A stretch of 64,000 nucleotides of DNA, taken from Lutjanus erythropterus (lineage: Eukaryota > Chordata > Actinopteri > Lutjaniformes > Lutjanidae). The stretch is from NCBI GenBank assembly GCA_020091685.1, contig CM034595.1, forward strand, positions 43,112,351 to 43,176,350. Direction: 5' to 3'. Below, in pieces: positions 1-10,200 of the stretch. How positions within the stretch are numbered: the first letter of the stretch is position 1; each line of letters begins with the position of its first letter. The notes beneath the pieces are model-generated. The model was not told where the DNA came from. It saw nothing but the letters and a program-made list of their open reading frames with translations, and searched no databases. Both the position numbers and the translations under genes were made by a program.

Positions 1-42
1 ACTCAGTACAGAGCGAAGCTTGCTGAGGAAGTCCTGGTCGAT
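1..42 (-). CDS. Possible edge exon of an unidentified gene
   Basis: Read on the minus strand, a pyrimidine-rich stretch ending in TTGTGCAG (acceptor at 43-45) is followed by an open frame to the window edge, translating as IDQDFLSKLRSVLS. The peptide looks protein-like and the acceptor is good, but only 14 codons are visible. I cannot name the gene. The plus strand is also open here, ending at a TGA near 52, so either strand or chance is possible. Confidence 0.25.
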   Translation of the reverse strand, partial: MDQDFLSKLRSVLS

Positions 43-1380
43 CTGCACAAGTGAGGTTAGAGGTGACGAGAGGATGCTGTGTCACTTCCTCAGACAGAGC
101 ACAACTATGTGATGTGTGATAACAACACTTTGAACAAGAGAGCTACTTTAAAAGGAGAAGTAAGCACTGTAAGACATATAAGAGAGCAAAGTGTTACCTA
201 TTCTATTGCATTATTGTTGATTAATAAAAAGAGATAGTAAGGGAGGTCAATGAATTCATCAAAAAGTTGAAATTTCAAAAGTAAAGTCAGAATATATCTC
301 CAGATTCTTGATAAAACAACCATTATTCTGTCACATGACCTGCTCTTCTCGGCCTCTGCTCCAAATCAGTCAATCGAGTTATAAACAGACAGATAAACAT
401 TTCAAACAAAAAGATGATGAACAGAGGAAGAGAAGAAATGCATGTAACAAACAAAAAAAGAAACCACAGTTTTTTAGCAAAATTGTGAAAGACTCAAACA
501 GGAAGAAACTACAGCAACAGGCCAGCTAACCAGATTCAAGTTCCACTTTTAAGATCTAAGTGTGCAATACATTTTTACACAGGGTTTGGGTCTGTTTTAA
601 ATCTCTGGTATGATTTCGGCCTTCTTTCAGAGACCAGCAGGCCAACATTTACTGTTATTATTTTCATTTCAGATGCCTGATCAAGAGTTTCATTTATAGT
701 CGTGTTTGGGTATTTTACTGTAACAGATTTTGGAGAGTTAAAGTCTGTAAAACCTTCAGTTAAACCTGCACTGTAATTGTAGTCTGGAGGCTTACTGTGA
801 CTATATTTTATTTGTCTAATGTGGAATTGTGTATTGATTGTTTTTTGTTTTTTTTGTTTTTTTGTATGTAGTGTGTTCTCTCCATATACCAGCGCTAAAG
901 ATGAATTTCCATTTTGTGTGAATTTAATTTTAATTTGGACAATAAAGTAATCTGAATATATAGGGGCTAAAACACTGAATATGTCACATATATTGGGGGT
1001 GAAAATGGTCAAATATGAAATTATTTAAATATATAATTTATTTTTTAAATGTATAAATAGTTGTAGGTATTCAACACTGATACAGGTACCCCCCCAAAAA
1101 CTAAAATCTTGAAATTTAAACATTAAACTTTAAACATTCAGGACTTAAAATATATTCTATTCTATTCTATTCTATTCTATTCTATTCTATTATATTATAT
1201 TATATTATATTATATTATATTTTTAGGAATTGGCTAGTGATATAATAGAGCTATCCTGCCCCTAAAGATCACATATTGATTTTTAAATGGTTAATGACAA
1301 CATTTAGGATTTATTTATTTATTAATTCATTTATGTATTTATTTTTGCATTTTATTTTATTTAACTGTAAACCTTTTTTG
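43..1380. other. Intergenic, AT-rich, no gene seen
   Basis: This stretch between the left-edge candidate and the dnase2 promoter holds short chance ORFs only. The one clear structure is the pentanucleotide repeat at 1151-1221. I see no domain, splice-linked frame or RNA gene. Confidence 0.6.
1151..1221. repeat. (TTCTA)n / (TATAT)n microsatellite
   Basis: Tandem five-base units of tattc type pass into tatat units, a simple compound microsatellite upstream of the dnase2 promoter. Confidence 0.9.
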
Positions 1381-1700
1381 CAGCCCCGCCCCTCCTTTAA
1401 CGTCACCAACCACGTGACTAAAACCTAGGAAGTTACGGAGAATTTAAAACTGACTTGAACCATATTTTTGCGTGTCGTTTTCCCACATTTAGCCTTAAAG
1501 TAAAAGAATCGCATGTATTTTTTATTGTTATGATTTTCCTGTCGGTGTCAGCTGCCTCTGAACGGTTGGATGACGTCGCTGTCTGTCCCAGGTGTTGTAG
1601 TCCCAGAGCAAAATAAGGATGTAGTTCAGTGAAAATGAAACTCGTTCGGGATTGGGAACTACAGTCGGTTCTATATAAGTTCTATGTTCATGCTGCGAAC
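1381..1700 (+). promoter_or_regulatory. dnase2: Proximal promoter region of dnase2
   Basis: The region has a GC box (ccccgcccc, about 1384-1392), an E-box ACCACGTGAC at 1409-1418 that matches the CLEAR consensus GTCACGTGAC at 8 of 10 bases, a CRE-type TGACGTC at 1571-1577, and a TATA-like TATATAAG at 1672-1679. The last lies about 50 bases before the exon 1 donor, so transcription probably starts near 1700. CLEAR sites are the binding sites of TFEB/TFE3, which drive lysosomal genes; the link to this gene is inferred from the motif and the lysosomal product. Confidence 0.55.
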
Positions 1701-1727
1701 AAGAGAAGAACGTACATGAGAAGAGAC
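1700..1727 (+). CDS. dnase2: dnase2 exon 1 (5' UTR, possibly first 4 codons)
   Basis: The start near 1700 is inferred from the TATA-like box. The exon ends at a consensus donor GAC|GTGAGT (1728). An ATG at 1716-1718 reads M-R-R-D and then runs in frame into the ATG that opens exon 2, so translation may start here or at 4155. The downstream ATG gives a more standard signal peptide. Confidence 0.5.
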
Positions 1728-4154
1728 GTGAGTACGAGTGGTGACATTAAAACCAACGTGTTGTTTCAGTGACTTTAAAGTGTGTTTGTGTTTAATAACA
1801 GTTAGCAACAAGCTCAGTGTTTACAAATACATGTGATTTATATTGTCACGTGAAATGCAGTCATAGATTTAAGTGAGTCAAGTTTGTGTTCAGATGTATT
1901 AACGTCCTCTTCTGGTTTTTAGAGCTTGTTAAGTCTGGAGCTGGAAATTTTACCTCAATACTATGTTGTTGTTGTTGTTGTTGTTGTTGTTTCTTTTTTC
2001 ACTAATGTCACAAGATGCTGCTCCTGATCCCAGTGTTACAAATAACTTTTAATTTTTTAACACATTTCTTTGTGCACCATTGCGCTTGTTAGAGAATTTA
2101 TAACGTTAATAATGATGACAAACTTTATTTATGTAGGACAGATTTGAGGTATTTTAACTTTTCTTTAATAACATTATTTTCATTTTCTTCTCTCTTATAC
2201 ATCTGCGTGACTACATTTCCTTTTTACTCCACTACATTTTTTTAAATTAACATAATAGATACAAATTATAGCAAGAAAAAAGATAACATGGTTAATTATT
2301 TTATTATTTTTATTTCATTTTATAAAATCACTGTTACTGACTGCTGTTGTTTGCTTTGCAATTATACGTACATAATTCAAACATTCATTCAAAGACAATT
2401 TATTCATACCAATTTTTGGCACATGCTTAAAGTCACAGCTGGCTGCTTTAGTTTTATTTTATTAAAGAAGAAAAGCAGAAGCACTTTAAGTTAAGAGGGA
2501 AAACTAATTTTATATGAACAAAAAATGCTGTGCACATCAGATTTATTTTTAAATAAAGAACTTTTTTCATGTCATCATTTTCTTTTTTTTATTAGGCAAT
2601 AAATATTGTACTATTGGTATTATAGTACCTTGAGCTTTTGGTGTCATTAATACTTTTATTTTTGGTACTTCTAAGCTACTACAAGGAACTTTCATACTGT
2701 GTTGATTTTGGAGGACCCTGTGGACAAAAGTGGTATTGTTTCCTCCATTATTACCATAAAATGTAACATCAAAAGTAAAATTATCTAAAGAAAAATTTAC
2801 TCCTGCTTTCTTTTATAACTGGCTACTGTAACTATGTCTGGGAGAATGTGAACATGGGCTCATTTCATCTGATTTGAAGGACAGTCTGACCTGCTGGCAG
2901 ACACAGAATAAATATATAGAAATAGTTGATCTTCTTGCTGATAGTCTTGTTTGCTGATGTAGGTCATATAGACGTCAGCATTAAAATGAGACTGTTACAT
3001 AACCAGTTAAAAACTCTATGTAGACGTTTAAGTACATTTTGCTGCTCGTACTTTTGTCCCTCTACTCCTGTAAAATTGTGAATGCAGGACTTTTACTTGT
3101 AACACAGTATAGGTACTTTTTTTCCAAAGTCTCTTCTTCTTCTGCCTTTAGAGTGGAGGAGATGGCTCAAAACTCAAAATTAAGTTTTAGTTTAATTTAT
3201 TTAAGTCATCAGTGGTGAAAAAACCCATTTAGTAAAAGTTGTAACAGCAATGTACAGTAAAAGATACTACAACAAGGAGGACCAAATGTATTGTTTAGGG
3301 TGGCCTAGTTACAAATTATGTTGCATAATATCTTTTCAGAGTTGTGTAAATGTTACCTTCCTCTTCTCTATACATTATGGTATCCACAAAAGCCTCAGTT
3401 CCCTATGCAGTGTGTGTGTGAAAAGACTGGTTCACATTTTTTAGGCCTATCTTAAAACAATACTCGCACATCAATGTGTACATTGGCATCGGCAGCATTA
3501 CTGATTGCTGCACTTGTTCCTTTTGTCAACACTGAGCCTTAAATTTCTGCCGACACCATGAGGCTATTAGCCTCAGCTGAAATTTATAATACACAGAACA
3601 CGGATCCAAATCACCTGCATTAAAATCGATTCAGGAAGGAGTCTCTTTGCAGACAGTGTGAATAAGATTCTGAATTACAGCCACCGTTTCAATGTCAGTA
3701 TTTTTCTTTCCTTTAATTTACCAATGTCCCAAATACCCTTGTAACTGTTAAGGATGCATTGGCGGATACTGACAGCCGATAATTACCCACTTCTCACGGC
3801 CAAAACTGATAAGATAATTTCACATTTTTGTATTTTAAAAGGACGTTCATATAACCTGCAGTTTATGTACACCTGAGGGTATGAAAGGCTCAGAAGTAGT
3901 GAGAAAAGATCTAACCAACATCACTATAACAACAAAATCAAAGTAGATAGAAATACAAAGTAGATTATAAAAAAAACTTTGGCTTTTATAGAGCATAAAT
4001 AGAGATCTAGGTGATTGGTATCAGCTATAATTTCATCATCAGAATAATAAATGATAATTTAAATTTGCCCCAGTATTAATCATATATCCCTAGTATTTGT
4101 AAGAAAAACGTATTTACCTGTAATGATTAATTTAAGTCTGTCTCTTTGTCTCAG
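1728..4154 (+). other. dnase2 intron 1
   Basis: This 2.4-kb AT-rich intron holds a (GTT)n run at 1965-1992. Segments around 2100-2240 and 3020-3130 resemble a common teleost repeat (text such as tactccactacattt and acttttacttgtaac). No exon was found. Confidence 0.7.
1965..1992. repeat. (GTT)n microsatellite
   Basis: About nine uninterrupted gtt units in dnase2 intron 1. Confidence 0.9.
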
Positions 4155-4252
4155 ATGCTTTTGTTCCTGTCCCTGCTGATCTTCTCTGTGCCACTAGGGG
4201 GCGACACCTCCCCAATCAGCTGCTACAACGACAAGGGAGATGCTGTTGATTG
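4155..4252 (+). CDS. dnase2: dnase2 exon 2
   Basis: Acceptor tttgtctcag lies directly before the ATG and the donor is TG|GTAATT. It encodes residues 1-32 and part of Trp33: the signal peptide (MLLFLSLLIFSVPLGG) and the start of the mature enzyme. The phase joins exon 3 to give VDWFYIY. Confidence 0.93.
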
Positions 4253-7200
4253 GTAATTCAGTCCCTTAGCAGGCTTTAAAAAAATCCACTGAATGGTGAC
4301 ACCCGATTAGAATCATAACTAGAAAGTTCAGCAATGATTTGCGAGTCAGTTTAGTATCAAACTGTTTCATTTCTATTCATTTTCTCATTGTTAGGTTCTA
4401 CATATACAAGCTGCCTAAAGAGGAGCACAGAAGATCTTCCCAGCAGGGTGATCTGTATTTGCTGCTGGAAAAGGGGAGTGAAGGATGGACTGATGGGAAG
4501 GGGACAGTGAACGACACCACAGGAGCTCTGGGCAGGACGGTCGGACAGCTGTACTCACAAAGAAAGGTCTCGTCTAATTGTCCGTAACTGAAACTATAAT
4601 TATAAGGGCTGATTCCAGTACTAATACCAGTAGCCTTAAAGTGACCCTGATACCAGTGGAGGATTTCATTCAGTACCTTTGTTCGTTTGAGCTGATTGGC
4701 TGCAAGCAAAACCATATTATAGTATTTTTTTGTATAGATCTGGGTACCAAAGTGATTGAAAGCAGATATAATTTGACTGGAGAAGTTTTGATGCTACTCA
4801 GTACCGGCTTATTTCAATCAATACCCTAAAGGTGTTGAGCACCAATACACAGCCTTAATAATTACCGAGTCTAAACATTGTGAATTTAGGTTCCTTTTAA
4901 TGAAAGTTGTGGTTTATTCTCAAGAAAATGACTCGTGTGAAAGTCAGGGTACTTCTGCATGTGACTCAGTGTTCATGCATTTAATGTACGCGTGCAGGAT
5001 CAATGTGAATTCAGTCAGGGCTTCACTTTTCATCTGTCATATCTCTAAAATCCAAATGATGTCCTGGGAAAAATACTGATTTATCCTGTTGTGTGTAAAA
5101 CAGACAGAAATCTTTATATGTGATGGAGTTTATAATAGGGCTGCAACTAATGATTATAGTCCAAACATTTTAAACTTTTTTTCAAATCTTTCCTTTAATG
5201 ATTATTGTCATTATTGATCAATCTGTTGATCATTTTCTCCACTAATTGACAAGCTGTTTTGTTCATAAAATGTCAGAAAATGTCAATTAGTGTTTCCCCA
5301 AAGGTCAAGATGATGTCAGAAAATGTCTTGTTATGTCCACAACCCAAAGATCTTCAATTTGCTGTTGAAAAAGAGTAAAACACCAGAAAATTTTCACATT
5401 TGAGAAGCTAAAATCAGAGAATTTTGACTTTTTTCTTATTTATTTGAATCCTCATTAGCTTTTACCAGAATGTTTGTAATCCATCCTGACAAATTCATAC
5501 TATTTTCTCCAGTGTCCACAATGTAACAAGACTATATTTTAAGTATCAGGAGTAAGAACTTCTTCTTCCAGACATCAGCAGATGTTATTTATTTTTGCCT
5601 GTTTCTGCTTTTTTTTCCCCGCTGCACTTTCACAGACTTCTCATTTTACAGACACACTCACTGAATACAGTGATAAGTCTTTTTAGAAAAAAAGTGTCTC
5701 TGCTATAACCTCCTGACATTATTAGATAAAAAAAAAAAGAAACCGAGAATGAGAACTGAAATTTACTTGTTCATTTATATGCAGGAGCAGCTGTGAGAAA
5801 AATGATCCAGTGGTTTCAGCAGCGTATATTTTTGTGTACCTCAGCTTATTGATAGTGTGCTGTGTTATTTTGTTTTTCAGCTGAAGCATGTGGCTGTTTG
5901 GTATGTGTTCAAGCGTTATGGTTGTTAATTTAAATTTAAAATATCCCCTTCACAGAGCACAGAAGTAGCGTACATCCTTTACAATGATCAGAGGCCACCC
6001 GCGTACGTTGGTGACAGATGGGTCGACAACAGTGGAAGCAGCAGGGGGCACACAAAAGGTGAACACAGTCCACAGTCCATCTCTAATACCTGCATGGCTC
6101 AGATAGGCTGCAAGAGATGATGACTTTATACTAAAAATCAGCAAATATGGGCAAATGCATGAGCTACGTCAAAGCAAAAATGTCAAATCAGCTGCAACGC
6201 TGTATATAATTAAGGATTTCTTAATCGAACATCAGTACACACCTTTTATTTTTGACTCATGAACTACATCCACATTTCCGTCTACTTACTTTGCTGATGA
6301 TTTCACTGTCTCTGTCCCGCAGGTGTTGTCCTTCTGGATAAAAATCAGGGCTTCTGGTTGGTGCACAGCACCCCTCACTTCCCACCCGTACGACAGGCAG
6401 GAGAGTTTTATTACCCCAGCAGCGGCCTCAACAACGGACAAAACTTTATCTGCGTCACCTACCCGCTCGACCGCTTCCAGACCATCGGTGAGACCTCAGT
6501 CCTGCCATGTGGCTGTTTGCAGCCCAGGCAGAGAGGCTACAAAAATGCAGTTAACACTTTACAGTGATGTTTAAATGGATGGTGGTATTAGATTATAATA
6601 ACAGTGTGAAAATAGGGAGCTAATGAGGATTCATACTCTGCCTTCTGTCTGCTATTATATTCTAAATAAATATGCTTTAATTAAAAAGCAAACACTTATA
6701 TCTTCTTATATCTATATTGGTGGAAACGGTCAGTTTTTGCACAATATATTAAACACTTGTAACCTCGAAAAAGCTAAGATTACAAGATGACAAGTAAGAG
6801 TAGGCTGATAGATTGAGTACTGATATATTAGGGCTCTTTTCATACGAATTATCACATCAACCAATCATGTAATAAAGAGATAATCGAGACATATATCTAC
6901 CAGTTTCACTGCTATTGACTGGTGTGTCAGTCTGTCTTAAAGAGCTGCTCTGTAAAAATAAACCTGAGTTACACCAATGATGATTAATTTTTAACCCCTA
7001 TTAAATCATTGTTTAACTTTTAAACTAGCTTAAAGATTAAACCTCTTTTAAATTAAATGTATATCTGTTGCACTCAATCTTTAAACTCCCATTTAAACTG
7101 ATCCAGTATTAACTTTAAACTTACACTTCAGGAGGTTTAGCTTTTTAAATGTCTGCCTTTTTAAGATGGATTTTTTTACATTATTTTTTAGCTAGCTAGC

Positions 7201-10200
7201 AAACAATGTAACATTTTGGAAAGTTACCAGGTTTTCCACCTCTTTTATATTCACTACGTCCCAACAGTCCTCACATTTATTATGATTTATTTCAAATTGA
7301 GTAAGTAAACATCTCCATATTGATTAAACTCTATTTAATTTCCATTTACATCACTTAACTTGAATTTACTAAAGAGAGATTAGTTTTGAATTGTGCAGCA
7401 GAGCTCTGCCTAATTTCAAATCTGGATTTACTCATTTTAAAGCAGGTTTTGATAAACTGTGATTAGAATTAATCTACCATTTAATTAATCTTAGTTGGTG
7501 CAACCCAGAGTTAGTTACTGATGAGGGAGTAAATGCTGTTTTTTAAGTCTTTCTCGAGAATATTGAATTCATTTGAAATCCTAAATATTTTCATTTTATT
7601 AACACCTAAGATTTTATTGAGTGTGAAAGAAATACCTGCCTTTGTCAAAAATAACTTGACTTATTTAAGACGTTGAATCAGGACAAGCAGGATGTTGGTT
7701 GGTGAAGGTGGTAAATTCTTTCTTATAGGGTCTCTGTCCTGTTGAAAGGGATTTCTTCTGTCTTTATTGTCTTGTCGTCACCCAGTACTTAATAATCCAG
7801 TCAGGTATTTACACAACAACAACAATCCCAGTCCAAGATAATCAGCGTAAACAGGTGTCATCACCATGTCACCGCGCTGCCTGTGCAGTTACCTGGCAGA
7901 CCCGGCAGTTGGCACAGTTGCTATGGCAGTGCCTGGGGTAATGTAATTAGATTGAGGTATGTTACCATAGAGATATCAGCCCTCACACTGCGGCATGCAT
8001 TCGCTCCATCAGACTCCTGCCTCTCCAGCTGGGATGTAGAGTGTGACAGTGTCCGCGGTGACGTGGACACACAGCACATAAATGTTTTGTCAAACAGCAG
8101 AAGGTGATCGCAGCCTCGTCACGTTTCATTTTCGAGCACCTCGCAGCATGAATTTGCACATTAATGAAGGGAAACTGATATTTGACAGAGTTCATAATAT
8201 ATCCAATATGTGACGTCTAGTATGTTGTCAGAAATATTTGCTTGCTTATGTTCTAATTAGCCTAATTGCTGGCTTGATTAGCACTACTACTAATGTTAAT
8301 TGTAAAGAGTTGGTGCTGAAGCTAAGTCAATTAATTGATTAGTCAGTTGATATAAAGTTAATCAACAACATTTTCTTTTTAAATTTAGCTTTTATTGATA
8401 CTTTCAACAGTTCTAAACATATTAAACCAACAGATGAACTTGTAAACAAACATACAGACCCAAAAAATAAATGTTTTGGAGGTACGTTTATTTATTAGTC
8501 CATCTGTTCTCTCAGTTTCATCAATTTAATCAGGTGTCCTTTCTGTCCAGACTAATGTCCATTTCTCCCACTTTTCTTCTGTCTCTTTTCCTGCGATCTC
8601 AAACGATGTGTCAGTTTTTCTCATTACATAGATTTCCTCTACTACCTCCTGGTTACGTAAATACACTTTACCCCATTTCCTTTTGATGCCTTGTTGTTTA
8701 CTAGGTATTAACTTTGACCAGATTTCCATCCCTTATTCCTACATTCTCTTCATAAAATGAAAATTACACAGAGCTCATAGGGATATAATAACTAAGTATC
8801 TTTCACAAAGTTTAAAATGCAGTTTTACAATTTTTCCACACTGGTATTTTGTGGCATTTCCAAAATATATGTGTTCTGCATCTCTCACCCCACACTCTCT
8901 CCGGCTTGGAAGAGTTGTGTTTAAATGTTTACCTTGACCCTGGGTGTGATTAAAAAGAAAACAGACAAAATCCCCCTCCTCTGACTTTTTTGTAGTGCAA
9001 ATATAAATCTAATATTTAAGCCTTTTTATGAAATTATTATAATTAGGATCACAGCATTCGCTTCCACAGCGGGGTCTGTTTGATTTCCTTCCTGTTGTAG
9101 TCCCTTAGTTGTACGTACCAATAGAATTCATGCTTACTCAAATCATATTTATCTTTCATGTTCTGAAAACTCTCCAGCTCCTCATCCATCTCCAAAGTGT
9201 ACCATGCTGTGATTCCCTTGGCTACCCACCGTTTTAATCCAACAATTTTAATGGCTGATTAAAAATGATTTATTATTAATAGACCTATTAAAGTCGACAG
9301 CCACATGAGCAGAATTCCTGTATGAAATTTTTTGTAAGCCGTCCAATAGTTGTTGAGACGATTCACTCAAAACTGAAATAAAAATGTCATGGTGGCGACG
9401 GATGAAAAGTCAGGAGGGTCACCAAAGTCTTCTGGGCATCATCAACATCTGTACACATCCATGGTTATCACTTTCACAGTTCTTGAGATATTTCACAGCG
9501 GTGGGCCGACTGTCAGACAGTGATTGCGTCTCTAGGGCCGTGCAATTATCATGACGAACATTCACCAGTTCCTGCTTCTCATATGTGAAGATTTACCGCT
9601 TCTCTCTGTTTTATATGATTGTAAATTGAATATCTTTAGTTTTGAACAAAGCAAGCCATTTCAAGACATCGCCTCACTCTAGAGAAATCGTGACCATTAA
9701 CCAACTATAAAGTAAACGATGAATCAGTTAAGCTGAATCGGCAAATCAGTAATGAAATGTAGACGTTAGTTGCAGCCTTAATGGAGCTCATGGAAAGACA
9801 GTAAGCAGAAGTGTATAATGTGCTGTAGTTAAATCACACAGTGTTAGACTGTAGATACTGGCAGCAACAAATTGTGTATTAGTTTATTTTGTGTACGATT
9901 ACAACTCATAGTGTAATTCACCTTTGTGCCAAAGAAGTTTTTGATGTTTAGTAACATTTCTAGGAACATCTTTCCCCAGATAAGTGACCAAATTGAGAAA
10001 ATGTTACATTAGGATTTTGCACAGTTTTTAAGTTTGCATGAGTTACTCTTTAACAGAAACATCTTTCTGGCACTGATGTTTCATGGCAAGACTCACACAC
10101 AGTCTTGTAATCGATCACAGAAGGGGCAGAATTTCTTTTTTTTCCCACTTATATGAACTCGGCAAGAGAGAATTCTGAGAAAGTCGATGTAGAAAGGTCT

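Noticed and set aside
1609-1670. ZNF143-like motif (gggaactacagtc) near the dnase2 promoter
   Set aside because: Only half of the consensus is matched; too weak to list.
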